Shown here: positions 9,000 to 18,999 of the stretch, piece by piece
Layout of the letters: each line of letters opens with the position of its first letter
How positions within the stretch are numbered: the first letter of the stretch is position 1
DNA from: Peribacillus frigoritolerans
Lineage (GTDB): Bacteria; Bacillota; Bacilli; Bacillales; DSM-1321
DNA: 64,000 nucleotides
Assembly: GCF_030676415.1 (NCBI RefSeq)
Contig: NZ_JAUUTW010000001.1
Location: 248,001 to 312,000 of the forward strand
Direction of reading: 5' to 3'
Made by a program: the position numbers and the translations under genes
The notes under the pieces: model-generated
What the model saw: the letters and a program-made list of their open reading frames with translations, nothing else
What the model was told of the DNA's origin: nothing
The model's database searches: none

Positions 9000-9437
9000 A
9001 TGTACTTTGTAGACCGCCAAAAGATTGAACAAATATTAGTTTTTCTTGAAAAGCAGCTTGGACTTTTTGAAGGGCATGATAATTGGGATGGAGACCTTTC
9101 GGAACTTATCGCTGAAAGGCTCATACAAACTTCCATCGATTCCGTGTTGGATGTAGGAAATGCGGTAATTGATGGTTTTATTATGCGTGATCCAGGAAGT
9201 TATGAAGATATTATCGATATCCTTCAAGATGAAAAAGTGATTTCAGAAGAAAAAGCGATACAATTCAAAAAGGTTTTGCCATTAAGGAAAATGCTGGTTC
9301 AAGACTTCATTGAAGTGGATCACAAAGAACTGCATGCCGTATTTTCAGAAAATATCGAGGCATTCAAGCAATTCCCTGAGTTGGTGAGGAACTATTTAAC
9401 AAATGAGTTGGGACCTGTATCAGCTTTTAAAAACTAG
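9000..9437 (+). CDS. yutE: DUF86/HepT-like protein YutE
   Basis: A 145-aa all-helical DUF86 protein, the HepT-like fold. In type VII toxin-antitoxin systems HepT is an RNase whose motif is RxxxxY (R-X4-6-H/Y). No MNT nucleotidyltransferase partner adjoins this copy; the solitary yutE beside yutF is the usual Bacillus arrangement and probably has a housekeeping role. The start is ATG at 9000 behind AGAAAGGA. yutF follows after 23 bp. Confidence 0.75.
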   Translation: MYFVDRQKIEQILVFLEKQLGLFEGHDNWDGDLSELIAERLIQTSIDSVLDVGNAVIDGFIMRDPGSYEDIIDILQDEKVISEEKAIQFKKVLPLRKMLVQDFIEVDHKELHAVFSENIEAFKQFPELVRNYLTNELGPVSAFKN

Positions 9438-9460
9438 CAGCGTTAGGAAGGCGAATTCAA

Positions 9461-10228
9461 ATGAAGTCGTATAAAGGATATTTAATTGACTTAGATGGCA
9501 CCATGTATCGCGGAACTGAACAAATTGCGGAAGCGGCAGGGTTTATTAATGACCTGAGGAAAAGGGATATCCCTTATTTGTTCGTCACCAATAATTCATC
9601 CCGGACTCCGGCACAGGTAGCGGATAAATTGAGAAGCATCGGCATATCGACGGAAGATGACCAGGTTTTCACGACAAGCATGGCCACTGCCAATTACATA
9701 GCTGAACAAAAGATAGATGCATCGGTCTATGTGGTGGGTGAAGAAGGCATCATCGAGGCTCTTAAGGAAAAAGGAATGAAGCTTGTGGAAGAGCATCCAG
9801 ACTTTCTGGTAATGGGCATCGACCGCGGCGTCAATTATGAAAAGTTGTCAAAAGCCTGTCTTGCTGTAAGAAATGGCGCTGTTTTCATTTCGACCAATGG
9901 TGATATTGCCATTCCTACTGAGCAAGGCCTTTTGCCCGGGAATGGTGCCTTGACCTCCGTTGTTTCCGTTTCGACTCAGGTACAGCCGATTTTCATTGGA
10001 AAACCTGAATCCGTCATAGTGGAGCAAGCTCTAAGAGTATTAGGGGTACCTAAAGAAGAGACGATCATGGTTGGAGATAACTATGATACGGATATCCTTG
10101 CCGGCATTAATGCAGGAATCGATACACTGCTTGTACATACTGGCGTAACGACCAAAGAACGCTTAAAGCAATATAAGGAGCAGCCTACGCATGTGGTGGA
10201 CACCCTCGACTTATGGCGCTTCGAATGA
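9461..10228 (+). CDS. yutF: HAD-IIA sugar/nucleotide phosphatase YutF, NagD-like
   Basis: A 255-aa HAD subfamily IIA phosphatase. Motif I is DLDGT (nucleophile D10, acid D12), motif II lies in the VTNNSS segment, and motif IV is VGDNYDTD near residue 203. A type-II cap sits in the middle. B. subtilis YutF is a NagD-type hydrolase acting on small phosphorylated metabolites. It is co-directional with yutE and ends in a strong bidirectional terminator. Confidence 0.9.
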   Translation: MKSYKGYLIDLDGTMYRGTEQIAEAAGFINDLRKRDIPYLFVTNNSSRTPAQVADKLRSIGISTEDDQVFTTSMATANYIAEQKIDASVYVVGEEGIIEALKEKGMKLVEEHPDFLVMGIDRGVNYEKLSKACLAVRNGAVFISTNGDIAIPTEQGLLPGNGALTSVVSVSTQVQPIFIGKPESVIVEQALRVLGVPKEETIMVGDNYDTDILAGINAGIDTLLVHTGVTTKERLKQYKEQPTHVVDTLDLWRFE

Positions 10229-10266
10229 AAAAAACCAGGCCTGCGAATGCAGCCCTGGTTTTTTTA
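10228..10266. terminator. Bidirectional terminator between yutF and yutG
   Basis: AACCAGG(C) pairs with (C)CCTGGTT with an inner GCxG-type stem. A-tracts and T-tracts flank it for both strands. Confidence 0.75.
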
Positions 10267-10288
10267 TGTCGTGAATATCATAAGCGTA

Positions 10289-10786
10289 CTATTCCGCATT
10301 TTCGGTCCTATGGGCAAGCCGGCTTGAAGCGGCAGCTGCAATTGCCCCAACGATATCATCTAAAAAGGTGTTCACCTTACCTGTGCTTTTATCGTTTAAA
10401 TATTTTAAGATACCCGGCTTTTGTTTATCGATGAAACCATAATTGGTAAAGCCGATGGATCCATAAACATTCACAATTGAAAAAGCCAATATTTCATCGA
10501 CCCCATAAAGGCCTTCATCTATTTCAATGATGCTCAGCAGAGGCTCCTCGAGCAGTTTTTTCTCAGCTAGAATATCCAACTGTATGCCGGTAAGGATGGC
10601 ATTTTGGACTTCGCGTTTTGAAAGGACCCGTTCGACATTGTGAAGGCAATCGGACATTTGGAGATTTTCATGGTAGCCAGATTGTAAATACATGACAAGC
10701 TCAGCGATATCCTCCAATTTCACTCCTCGTTCAATTAGCCATCTTCGAGCCGTTTTTTCAGACATTGATTGTTCAATATTAGCCAT
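10289..10786 (-). CDS. yutG: Phosphatidylglycerophosphatase A-like protein YutG
   Basis: A protein of about 165 aa in the PgpA family. The C-terminal part has the conserved FLDDIVGA metal-site segment. The family dephosphorylates phosphatidylglycerophosphate or a related substrate at the membrane, although Bacillus YutG is shorter and lacks strong transmembrane helices. The preferred start is the ATG at 10786 behind GGTG; another in-frame ATG lies at 10798. It is convergent with yutF and divergent from yutH. Confidence 0.75.
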   Translation of the reverse strand: MANIEQSMSEKTARRWLIERGVKLEDIAELVMYLQSGYHENLQMSDCLHNVERVLSKREVQNAILTGIQLDILAEKKLLEEPLLSIIEIDEGLYGVDEILAFSIVNVYGSIGFTNYGFIDKQKPGILKYLNDKSTGKVNTFLDDIVGAIAAAASSRLAHRTENAE

Positions 10787-10986
10787 GTCATCACCCATTT
10801 CTCTATATTTTAAAGGGATAGTTCTAATGCAGGTAGTTTGATTTGATTAAACTGAACACCCATGATGTTGATTGGAATTTCTAATAAGGTTTCGATAATC
10901 ATTCAGAAAACGGGTTATTCCACATATATATAAGTATATGATGTCCAATATTTCTATTATATCCATTTGATGAAGGGGGCCATTCC

Positions 10987-11988
10987 ATGATAGAAGAAAT
11001 CATTTTTAATAATTATGGCATACAGGTGGAGCTTGAAGAAGCCAATATCAGGTTTCCAAGCTTCCGTTCAGGGAATATGGTGTACAGTATCGTTCCCATT
11101 GAAAATATGGAGCAGGAGGAATTAGTGGAACGGTATAAAATGTCTCAACATCTGATTTCACAAGGTGATCGTCACGTATCCGCCTTTGTCCTTGCCAATC
11201 ATGGAAGTTATGTTTCGGAAGCGGATGAACAATTATTTATCCTTCTTGCCAATCAGGCATTGGAAGGTCCTAAAAATTTCAACCCAGGAAGACATCTGGC
11301 AAGATTCCATCAGCGAGGAAGAACGATTAATGAAACGATTCGAACATGTTCAAGGATCGGTAAATGGAAAGAACTCTGGGAACAAAGGATCGATCAGTTA
11401 GAAAAGATTTGGCGGGATAAGCTCAACGCCCATCCTGATAACCAGTTTGAAAAATTATTTATAGAAACCTTTCCCTATTATATGGTCCTGGGTGAAAATG
11501 CGATTCAATATTTAGTCGACACGGAAATTGATGATACCCCGCAAATTGTCGATAGTGGAACGGTATGTTATGAACGTTTTTTACATGATACCTGGAAAAG
11601 CAATAAGTGGATGAAAAATCCGTTCGATTGGGTATTCGACCACGGAACCAGGGATGTTGCGGAATGGGTGAGGGAACACTATTTTCAAAATGTGCATACC
11701 CATCAGCGGGGCATTGGCCATTTTTTTCACGAATATCAATCCATAGAACCGTTCTCCAGTTTTTCAGCCCGGTTGTTATATTCGAGGATGCTGTTTCCCA
11801 TTCATTATTTTGAAACTGTGGAAGAGTATTTTTCAAAAACGACGGAATCAAGGTCGAATGAATTGGAGGATAAAATATTTTCGATCACGAAATCCTCCCA
11901 ACAATATGAGTCCTTCCTTAAACATTTTTATGAATTGGCAGAGGTCCCGGCCAAGCAATATGATTTGCCTAAAATTGACTGGATTTAG
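10987..11988 (+). CDS. yutH: Spore coat protein YutH (CotS-like kinase fold)
   Basis: A 333-aa YutH/CotS-family protein related to aminoglycoside phosphotransferase-like kinases and found in the spore coat of Bacillus. It has an ATG start behind GAAGGGGGCC. The region around FDWVFDHGTRDVAEW (about residues 211-225) corresponds to the kinase catalytic and metal-binding area but with non-canonical residues, so catalysis is doubtful. It is probably monocistronic; the next gene downstream is a pseudogene. Confidence 0.8.
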   Translation: MIEEIIFNNYGIQVELEEANIRFPSFRSGNMVYSIVPIENMEQEELVERYKMSQHLISQGDRHVSAFVLANHGSYVSEADEQLFILLANQALEGPKNFNPGRHLARFHQRGRTINETIRTCSRIGKWKELWEQRIDQLEKIWRDKLNAHPDNQFEKLFIETFPYYMVLGENAIQYLVDTEIDDTPQIVDSGTVCYERFLHDTWKSNKWMKNPFDWVFDHGTRDVAEWVREHYFQNVHTHQRGIGHFFHEYQSIEPFSSFSARLLYSRMLFPIHYFETVEEYFSKTTESRSNELEDKIFSITKSSQQYESFLKHFYELAEVPAKQYDLPKIDWI

Positions 11989-12093
11989 ATAAAAACGGGA
12001 AAGAAATATGATTCATCCTTACTTACTATGTTATGATAATAACAAGATTTTTTAGAATAATTAGATATTTAATCACTACGGAAGGATGGGATC

Positions 12094-12843
12094 ATGAAAA
12101 GATTGATGATGGCCGCCCTTTTAGCCCGTTTAATCATACAAACGACAAATCTTGTGAAAGCTGAAACGAAAACAAGTTGCGAAACAACTCCATTCAAGAT
12201 TGTCATGAAGTCTGCTGCGGATGTGAAAGAAAAGGCTTCATCTTCAAGCAAAACATTAAAAACTTATAAGAAAAGTAAAGAATTATCGGCAAGCGGGAGA
12301 ACTGGAAACTGGTATAAAGTCTGCCAGTCAAAAAAGACTGCATATATCAATATGGCAGATGTAAAAGAGGTTTTCAGTACCGATGAAAAAGCTCTTCTGA
12401 AGAAATCCATTCCCCTTGTTTCTTCTCATAAGTTTGAATCTTGGTACGGCCTTTGGAAGCGAAACGAAGCCGGCCGGAATGAAAATGAGTGAGGGTGATG
12501 GGAAATCCACGGTTGGAGTTTATTCATTGATGATCAGGCATCCAAGGATTATAACAAGTGGAAAACCTATAAAGGAAATCCTTCAGTTAAATGGAAGTCT
12601 TTCGAAAGGATGAATCATGAACTTTATAAGTATGGGGCGGTCATCAATTATAATACGAATCCCATCGTTAAAGGAAAAGGGAGTGCAATCTTTCTTCATA
12701 TATGGAGAGGGAGTACAAAGCCGACGGCTGGATGTGCAGCCACAGCCGAAAAGAATGTCCTCAGTTTACTGAAATGGATGGATCCCGTGCAAAAGCCACA
12801 TATTATCATGGGTACAAATGATTCATTGAAGAGCGTTAAGTGA
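12094..12843 (+). pseudogene. Broken SH3b/L,D-transpeptidase gene
   Basis: The N-terminal frame (12094-12492) has a degenerate signal peptide and a bacterial SH3-like region. It is followed in another frame by an SEGDGKSTVGVYS segment (about 12489-12525). The C-terminal frame (from about 12526) has FERMNHELYKYG and LHIWRGSTKPTAGC, the catalytic Cys region of ErfK/YbiS-type L,D-transpeptidases. Between VYS and IDD the central part of the catalytic domain appears deleted, and in-frame stops lie at 12490 and 12496. The ancestor would have cross-linked or modified peptidoglycan. Confidence 0.8.
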
Positions 12844-12902
12844 TATTCACCAAAATGGTTTTCCCATAAAAAAATTAGCTTTACCCGTTCTTACTCGTTC
12901 AA

Positions 12903-12932
12903 GGGATGAACGAAAAAAGTTCGTGCATCCAT
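12903..12932 (+). terminator. Hairpin between the transpeptidase remnant and hom
   Basis: GGATG-A-ACGAA pairs with TTCGT-G-CATCC and is followed by a weak T-rich run. It is a likely terminator of the remnant or leader hairpin, just upstream of the hom promoter. Confidence 0.45.
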
Positions 12933-12944
12933 CTTTTATAACTA

Positions 12945-12973
12945 TTGATAATTATATGAATTAAACTTATAAT
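12945..12973 (+). promoter_or_regulatory. SigA-type promoter of hom-thrC-thrB
   Basis: TTGATA at 12945-12950, a 17-bp spacer, then TATAAT at 12968-12973. It lies about 60 bp before the hom start. Confidence 0.65.
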
Positions 12974-13034
12974 GTCTACTATACAAATACAAATGTTTTC
13001 TACAGACAAACAGTTTTTAAGGGGGAACCAAAAT

Positions 13035-14333
13035 ATGAAAGCCATCTCGATCGGTTTATTGGGGTTAGGTACAGTTGGATCAGGAGTCGTACAAATCATT
13101 GAAAGCCATCAGGACAAGCTCATGCATCAAGTGGGCTGTTCCATATCCATTAAGAAGATACTAGTCAAAGACACGACGAAGGAGCGGCTTGTCGAGGTCG
13201 ATAAAGGTATGTTAACTGACAATCCTGAGGATATCCTTTCGAATCCCGAGATTGATGTTGTAATAGAAGTGATGGGTGGAATCGAAGAAACACGCGGTTA
13301 TCTGATGGAGGCAATAAAAAATAAAAAGCATATCGTTACGGCCAATAAAGACCTAATGGCTTTATATGGACCGGAATTGCTGGAATTGGCCACCGAGAAT
13401 CAATGTGATTTGTTCTATGAAGCAAGTGTTGCAGGGGGAATTCCGATTTTGCGCGGTCTTGTCGATGGATTATCTTCTGACCGCATCACGAAAATGATGG
13501 GAATCGTCAATGGAACGACAAACTTCATTTTAACGAAAATGAGCAAGGAAGGCAGAGCTTATGATGACGTATTGAAGGAAGCTCAAGAGCTGGGATTTGC
13601 TGAAGCCGATCCGACAGCCGATGTAGGCGGATTGGATGCGGCCCGTAAAATGGCGATCCTATCAACGCTCGGGTTCTCAATGAACATTGGCTTGAATGAT
13701 GTTGAGGTACAGGGCATTACCAAGATATCCGAAGAGGATTTGAGATATAGTAAGAAGCTTGGTTATACAATGAAATTGATCGGCGTCGCTTCCAGGGCAG
13801 GGGATAGGGTCGAAGTAAGTGTCCAGCCTGCACTTCTTCCGGAAGCACATCCGTTAGCATCAGTAAATAATGAGTATAATGCTGTATACGTTTATGGGGA
13901 AGCTGTAGGGGAAACGATGTTTTACGGACCGGGGGCTGGCAGTCTTCCTACTGCGACTGCAGTCGTTTCGGATATGGTGACGGTCATCAAGAATATGAGG
14001 CTGGGCGTAAATGGCCGCAGTGCCGTTTCACCTCAATTCCCGAAACAATTAAAAGATGCCACTGAGATTTTCGCTAAGTTCTTCATTCGATTACATGTTC
14101 AGGATGAAGTTGGCGTTTTAGCCAAAATCACGAATTTATTTGCCGAGCATGGGGTAGGATTCGATAAAATCCTTCAATTGCCTCTGGATGAAAAGGAATC
14201 TTCCGAAATCGTATTAGTTACGCACACTGCCACAAAGGCTGCATTTGAGCAAATAATACAGAAATTACATGATTACAATATGGTAAGAGAAGTGAAAAGC
14301 ACATACAGAGTTGAAGGAGAGGACATCAAATGA
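13035..14333 (+). CDS. hom: Homoserine dehydrogenase
   Basis: Homoserine dehydrogenase reduces aspartate semialdehyde to homoserine with NAD(P)H, the branch point to threonine and methionine. The protein is 432 aa: a Rossmann GLGTVGSGV (9-17), a catalytic domain with NGTTNFIL and [20 protein letters not shown] motifs, and a C-terminal ACT domain (about residues 350-425) for feedback regulation. I chose ATG 13035 behind AAGGGGG; the in-frame ATG at 12972 overlaps the -10 box. It is first in an overlapping operon with thrC and thrB. Confidence 0.95.
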   Translation: MKAISIGLLGLGTVGSGVVQIIESHQDKLMHQVGCSISIKKILVKDTTKERLVEVDKGMLTDNPEDILSNPEIDVVIEVMGGIEETRGYLMEAIKNKKHIVTANKDLMALYGPELLELATENQCDLFYEASVAGGIPILRGLVDGLSSDRITKMMGIVNGTTNFILTKMSKEGRAYDDVLKEAQELGFAEADPTADVGGLDAARKMAILSTLGFSMNIGLNDVEVQGITKISEEDLRYSKKLGYTMKLIGVASRAGDRVEVSVQPALLPEAHPLASVNNEYNAVYVYGEAVGETMFYGPGAGSLPTATAVVSDMVTVIKNMRLGVNGRSAVSPQFPKQLKDATEIFAKFFIRLHVQDEVGVLAKITNLFAEHGVGFDKILQLPLDEKESSEIVLVTHTATKAAFEQIIQKLHDYNMVREVKSTYRVEGEDIK

Positions 14334-15391
14334 GCTGGCAAGGACTTATAAGCACGTATAAAGACTTTTTACCCGTTAATGAAAACACACCTGCTCTAAC
14401 CCTTTTGGAGGGTAATACACCTTTAATCAGACTGAATCGATTATCCGAAGAGTGGGGAATCGACTTACATGTAAAATATGAGGGGGCAAATCCAACTGGG
14501 TCGTTTAAAGACCGCGGAATGGTCATGGCCGTCGCCAAAGCTATAGAAGAGGGCAGCGACACGATCATCTGTGCTTCCACCGGGAATACATCAGCAGCTG
14601 CAGCAGCTTATGCGGCCCGTGCCAACCTGCGCTGTATCGTTGTCATCCCGGAAGGTAAAATAGCCATGGGCAAGCTTGCCCAAGCCGTTATGTATGGAGC
14701 GGAAATCATCTCGATCGAAGGGAACTTCGACCAGGCTTTAAAAATCGTCCGTTCACTTAGTGAGAACTCACCGATAACTCTTGTGAATTCGGTCAACCCA
14801 TACCGGATTGAAGGGCAGAAGACAGCGGCTTTCGAAATTTGTGACGCTCTCGGCTCTGCACCGGATATTTTGGCGCTACCAGTCGGGAATGCAGGTAATA
14901 TAACTGCTTACTGGAAAGGGTTTAAAGAATATAACGAATCGAAACAAACGGGCCTTCCTGAAATGAGAGGGTTCGAAGCTGAAGGTGCGGCTGCAATTGT
15001 CCGGGATAGCATTATTGAAAATCCAGAAACGATTGCAACAGCCATCCGGATTGGAAATCCTGCCAGTTGGAACTTTGCTGTGGAAGCAGCAAATGAATCC
15101 AAAGGCAAAATTGATGAGGTGACAGATGAAGAAATTCTGGAAGCCTATCATTTCCTTGCTAAAAAAGAAGGGGTATTTGCAGAGCCGGCATCATGTGCTT
15201 CCATTGCAGGTATCTATAAACAATTAAAAAGCGGTGAAATCAAAAAAGGAAGTAAGATTGTTGCTGTATTGACTGGAAATGGATTGAAAGATCCGAATGT
15301 GGCAGTCAATACAAGCACGATTCAACCGACATTGCTGCCAATGGATGAAGAAGTCATTTTAGAACATCTGCAGGGTGTGAAACAGGCATGA
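14330..15391 (+). CDS. thrC: Threonine synthase
   Basis: A PLP enzyme converting O-phosphohomoserine to threonine. The 353-aa protein has the PLP lysine in GSFKDRG (K60) and the Gly-rich phosphate loop GNAGN. Length is typical of the short Bacillus class. Its ATG overlaps the hom stop in an ATGA arrangement, and it overlaps thrB the same way, indicating translational coupling along the operon. Confidence 0.95.
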   Translation: MSWQGLISTYKDFLPVNENTPALTLLEGNTPLIRLNRLSEEWGIDLHVKYEGANPTGSFKDRGMVMAVAKAIEEGSDTIICASTGNTSAAAAAYAARANLRCIVVIPEGKIAMGKLAQAVMYGAEIISIEGNFDQALKIVRSLSENSPITLVNSVNPYRIEGQKTAAFEICDALGSAPDILALPVGNAGNITAYWKGFKEYNESKQTGLPEMRGFEAEGAAAIVRDSIIENPETIATAIRIGNPASWNFAVEAANESKGKIDEVTDEEILEAYHFLAKKEGVFAEPASCASIAGIYKQLKSGEIKKGSKIVAVLTGNGLKDPNVAVNTSTIQPTLLPMDEEVILEHLQGVKQA

Positions 15392-16332
15392 GTGCAGAAT
15401 CAGAGATGTTCTTGATCCGTGTACCAGCAAGTACGGCCAACTTAGGACCAGGATTCGATTCCATAGGCTTGGCGCTAGGACTTTACTTGGAAATACACGG
15501 ATCTTCTTCAGATCATTGGGAAGTCGTTCCACTTTCAGAGGAAATGTCTGTTTTTCCAAGGGATGATCGTAATTACATCGTCCAAATTGCCAAGGAAACG
15601 GCGGCTTCCTATGGAAAGGAACTATCCCCATGCCGGCTATTCGTCTCTAGTGAAATTCCACTGGCGAGGGGGCTTGGAAGCAGTGCCTCTGCCATTGTGG
15701 CGGGGATTGAATTGGCGAACATCGTTGGTGAACTTCATTTATCCGATGAGGAGAAGAATAGGCATGCTTCCCTCTTTGAAGGGCATCCGGATAATGCTGG
15801 GGCATCTGTGTATGGCGGATTGGTTGTGGGCCTTCATACGGAGGAAAGGACGGATGTCGTGTCGTTTCCGATCGAGGGAATTAAGATGATTGCTGTCATT
15901 CCCAGCTTTGAATTGCTTACTGAGGATTCAAGAAATGTCCTTCCGAATTCGCTTTCCTATAAAGATGCGATAAGCGGAAGTGCAGCAGCAAATGTTTTGC
16001 TGGCAGGAGTTCTATCGAAAGATTGGAAGCTTGTTGGTGAAATGATGCAAAGTGATCGTTTCCATCAACCATATAGAGCGGAGTTGGTCCCTCATTTAGC
16101 GCTCATAGAAGAAGTTGTCCTTAATGAAGGCGGATTTGGTGCAGCCCTAAGCGGAGCAGGACCAACTGTTCTATGCTTGGCATCCGCAGAAAAAAGTGAA
16201 AGTTTGCTCACTGGATTGAAGGAAAGATTTCCGGAATTTCTTGTGAAAGAATTGGAAATCGATAATGATGGCAGTTATACGGCAATCCTTTCGGAACAGG
16301 AAAAAAAGGAATTGAAATTTTTGAAATCGTGA
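15388..16332 (+). CDS. thrB: Homoserine kinase
   Basis: A GHMP-family kinase phosphorylating homoserine with ATP. The 314-aa protein has the GHMP ATP-binding [12 protein letters not shown] motif (91-102), the N-terminal [13 protein letters not shown] segment and a C-terminal [11 protein letters not shown] motif. It starts at ATG 15388 overlapping the thrC stop by four bases. It is the last gene of the threonine operon, followed by a long terminator. Confidence 0.95.
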   Translation: MSAESEMFLIRVPASTANLGPGFDSIGLALGLYLEIHGSSSDHWEVVPLSEEMSVFPRDDRNYIVQIAKETAASYGKELSPCRLFVSSEIPLARGLGSSASAIVAGIELANIVGELHLSDEEKNRHASLFEGHPDNAGASVYGGLVVGLHTEERTDVVSFPIEGIKMIAVIPSFELLTEDSRNVLPNSLSYKDAISGSAAANVLLAGVLSKDWKLVGEMMQSDRFHQPYRAELVPHLALIEEVVLNEGGFGAALSGAGPTVLCLASAEKSESLLTGLKERFPEFLVKELEIDNDGSYTAILSEQEKKELKFLKS

Positions 16333-16360
16333 GCCGTGTTTCATTCACTGCCCATATAAA

Positions 16361-16430
16361 AAAGCTGACTCGCGTCAAGCCGTATCAATTCATTTGATAG
16401 GGCAAAAGCCGAGTCAGCTTTATTTTTATT
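16361..16430. terminator. Terminator after thrB
   Basis: AAAGCTGACTCG (16361-16372) pairs perfectly with CGAGTCAGCTTT (16410-16421). The plus-strand tail is T-rich; the opposite strand also ends in T residues toward yutI. Confidence 0.75.
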
Positions 16431-16528
16431 ACACAGTCCAGAAAAGGTTCCGGCCTGCATGAAAAAGGTTGAACGTTTATAGATGAAGTGATCCTTCATC
16501 CATACGCTGCATGTTATTTAAAGGGCTA

Positions 16529-16765
16529 TTAGAAAACTTGTTCAACTTCCACTACACCAGGAACTTCTTCTAGAAGGGCGCGCTCAATCCCAGCTTTTAG
16601 CGTAATGGTCGAACTTGGACAGCTTCCGCATGCTCCTAGTAATCGTAATTTTACAATTCCATCTTCTACGTCAACTAGTTCACAGTCACCGCCATCACGA
16701 AGAAGAAACGGACGAAGCTTATCTAGGACATCTTGAACTTGAACTTCCATTGTTTGTTCAGACAT
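16529..16765 (-). CDS. yutI: NifU C-terminal domain Fe-S protein YutI
   Basis: A 78-aa stand-alone NifU/NfuA C-terminal domain. The CGSC motif (C46 and C49) binds a [4Fe-4S] cluster for transfer to apo-proteins. It has an ATG start behind AAAGGAG. It sits in a cluster of Fe-S and redox genes (yuzD, yutJ, yuzB, yutM), consistent with a role in Fe-S maturation, which is relevant to LipA in this window. It is divergent from yuzD. Confidence 0.9.
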   Translation of the reverse strand: MSEQTMEVQVQDVLDKLRPFLLRDGGDCELVDVEDGIVKLRLLGACGSCPSSTITLKAGIERALLEEVPGVVEVEQVF

Positions 16766-16932
16766 TGCAATCGACTCCTTTCCTACTCATATTATAATGC
16801 GAAGGTAGTAAAAAATCCAACTGTAACTTTGCGGAAATATAATCTATATTATTCTGGTAAGATGGAAACAGGTGATTGTTTCTAAAAAGTATTCAAAATG
16901 AAGCAAATATACTAAAATGAAGGAGGAAGAGT

Positions 16933-17262
16933 ATGGTTATGAAAGAAATTGAGATAGAAGTGTATGGAGCGGAGCAAATTTGCGCGAGCTGTGTGAATCT
17001 CCCCTCTTCGAAAGATACCTGCGAGTGGCTTGAAGCCGCTTTAACGAGAAAGTTTCCTGAGCAGAAGTTCAAAATATCCTATATAGATATGTATAACCCT
17101 CCAGAAACGTTGAAGCAAAAGAGCTTTGCTGCGAAGATGATCGAAGATGATTTATTTTATCCACTGGTCCTCATCGAAGGGGAAATCATTGCAGAAGGAA
17201 ATGTGCGTCTCAAAAAAGTGGTGGAAACTATGGAAAAATATGGATATATTATTCAAGCGTGA
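16933..17262 (+). CDS. yuzD: YuzD family thioredoxin-like protein (DUF1462)
   Basis: A 109-aa DUF1462 protein with an N-terminal CxxC (C17, C20) and a third Cys at 30. The beta-alpha pattern suggests a thioredoxin-like fold, so a role in thiol redox or metal handling is likely but unproven. The start is ATG 16933 behind AGGAGGA. It is divergent from the Fe-S carrier yutI, the usual Bacillus arrangement. Confidence 0.8.
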   Translation: MVMKEIEIEVYGAEQICASCVNLPSSKDTCEWLEAALTRKFPEQKFKISYIDMYNPPETLKQKSFAAKMIEDDLFYPLVLIEGEIIAEGNVRLKKVVETMEKYGYIIQA

Positions 17263-17282
17263 TATATAATGAAAGAAATAAG

Positions 17283-17334
17283 AAAAACTGACCCATGAAT
17301 GAGCTATATGCAGCTCCATGGGCCAGTTTTTAAA
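17283..17334. terminator. Bidirectional terminator between yuzD and yutJ
   Basis: AAAACTG-CCCATG arms pair with CATGGG-CAGTTTT, with A and T tracts on each side. Confidence 0.75.
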
Positions 17335-17357
17335 AATGTAACATAAATGGGTTGGAA

Positions 17358-18425
17358 TTAACCGTTATGGTATTTATACATCCAAAGAATGCCTGATTTC
17401 ATCAGGCGTGCCACTCTACCGGTGATTGGACGATTTGCAACGAGACCAAAACCTTGTTTCTTCCCGAGGGAACCTAATGTTCCTTTTAATTTCATTGTAG
17501 GGAAGCTTTCTGGAAGTGGTTCATTTGCCCATCTCTTCACAAGAACTTGGACTATTTGCTCAGCTTGGGACTCCGCTAATTGAGCACTAGGTGCATGAGG
17601 CAGGCTCGCACAGTCGCCGACCACAAAGATGCTGTCATCATTAGGAAGGAAATGCTGAGGAGTCAGAACAGCTCTTCCTTGACGGTCTTTTTCAATATCC
17701 ATATCGCGGATGATCTTACTTGGCTGAATTCCAGCTGTCCATACGATGACGTCGCTTTGAACGGCTTCGTCGCCATTATAAAGAAGGTTTGGCTCAACTT
17801 TCGTTATATTTGAATGATGGACGATTTCGATTGTATGTTTATCGAACCATGATTCGACAAAGGTACTTAATCTTTCTGGGAAAGCAGATAGAATATGCGG
17901 TCCACGGTCGAATAGCTTAACGTTTAAGTCTGAACGGCTTTCAATCAATTCACTTGCAAGCTCAACACCACTCAGTCCGCCACCAACGATAGAAACGGTT
18001 GCACCGGCACCTAAATTATTCAAAGCAGAATATGTGCGGCGTGATTTATCGATTGTTTGGATACTGTAAGTGTGTGTGTCTGCACCAGGAATATTGTGGT
18101 ATTTATCTTCGCAGCCAAGGCCAATGACTAAATCATCATAAACGACAGGATCTTGATTTTCTATAATGACCTGTTTATTTTCCATATCGATGGAAAGTAC
18201 TTCTCCGTATACGTTCTTCAAGCGAGGATGTTCAGGAAATGCAACACGGATGTGCTGATCTGGAATGGTACCTGCTGCTAAAGCATAATATTCCGTTTTT
18301 AAGCAGTGATAAGGATTACGGTCGATAAGCGTGATGCTCACATTTTCAGGAAGCTGATTAGGCAGCAATCTTTGCAACATGCGCATACCACCATACCCGC
18401 CACCAAGTATGACTAGATTCTTCAT
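17358..18425 (-). CDS. yutJ: NADH dehydrogenase-like flavoprotein YutJ
   Basis: A 355-aa pyridine nucleotide-disulfide oxidoreductase of the type II NADH dehydrogenase group. The FAD-binding GGGYGG lies at residues 8-13, the NAD-binding SIVGGGLSGVE near 146-156, and a second FAD motif VVGDCA near 265. The protein is shorter than YumB and lacks a clear C-terminal membrane helix. Quinone reductase activity is inferred. It has an ATG start and is convergent with yuzD. Confidence 0.85.
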   Translation of the reverse strand: MKNLVILGGGYGGMRMLQRLLPNQLPENVSITLIDRNPYHCLKTEYYALAAGTIPDQHIRVAFPEHPRLKNVYGEVLSIDMENKQVIIENQDPVVYDDLVIGLGCEDKYHNIPGADTHTYSIQTIDKSRRTYSALNNLGAGATVSIVGGGLSGVELASELIESRSDLNVKLFDRGPHILSAFPERLSTFVESWFDKHTIEIVHHSNITKVEPNLLYNGDEAVQSDVIVWTAGIQPSKIIRDMDIEKDRQGRAVLTPQHFLPNDDSIFVVGDCASLPHAPSAQLAESQAEQIVQVLVKRWANEPLPESFPTMKLKGTLGSLGKKQGFGLVANRPITGRVARLMKSGILWMYKYHNG

Positions 18426-18711
18426 ATGATTTTTCCCCTTTATTTGATCTCTTGAAAAATTTGACTAGCTTTTACTATAGGATTCCCCCAAATGGTCCCC
18501 TTTAAAGTTTAATTAAATATATATACCCCAATTAGTAGTAAGAATAAAAAATTAGATAATTTTCTTTTTTTACGTACCCCGACAAAAGTATAACGAATAT
18601 AAAAGGAAATCACAACCGATATCTTGAATTCGGCTGATTTTTTATGCGTAAATATTGACTGTAAATGGGAAAAGTAATAAGATGGTTTGTTAGTAACTGT
18701 GAGGTGAAACA

Positions 18712-18948
18712 ATGTACCCGATTATTGAATTTTGTGTAAGCAATCTTGCCAGCGGCGCTCAGGAGGCTCTGGAAAGATTGGAGCGGGATCCGAATTTAGA
18801 TATCATAGAATATGGTTGTCTGGGATATTGCGGCAAATGCTCCAGTAACTTATATGCGCTTGTAAACGGTGAAGTGGTTTCCGGTGACACTACGGATGAA
18901 TTGGTAGATAAAATATATAAGTACATTGATGAATTTGAAATGTTTTAA
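18712..18948 (+). CDS. yuzB: YuzB family protein (DUF1450)
   Basis: A 78-aa DUF1450 protein. Conserved cysteines C8, C36, C40 and C43 (the last three in GCLGYCGKC) suggest a thin-ferredoxin-like Fe-S or zinc site. The function is unknown. It starts at ATG behind GAGGTG. Its promoter must lie in the divergent yutJ/yuzB gap (18426-18711), where I saw no clear operator. Confidence 0.8.
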   Translation: MYPIIEFCVSNLASGAQEALERLERDPNLDIIEYGCLGYCGKCSSNLYALVNGEVVSGDTTDELVDKIYKYIDEFEMF

Positions 18949-18960
18949 TCATCAACGGTG

Positions 18961-18999
18961 AATACAAAGGCTGTTCCTGAAAGGAACAGCCTTTGTATT
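18961..18999 (+). terminator. Terminator after yuzB, 18-bp perfect stem
   Basis: Positions 18961-18978 and 18982-18999 are exact inverted repeats around a GAA loop. The 3' arm ends in TTTGTATT. Confidence 0.75.

Noticed and set aside
8846-9028. A 60-codon frame before yutE
   Set aside because: No ribosome binding site, overlaps the yutE start, and no recognisable product.
9000-9437. HepT/MNT toxin-antitoxin system at yutE
   Set aside because: Only the HepT-like gene is present; no nucleotidyltransferase partner is adjacent, and the context is conserved housekeeping.
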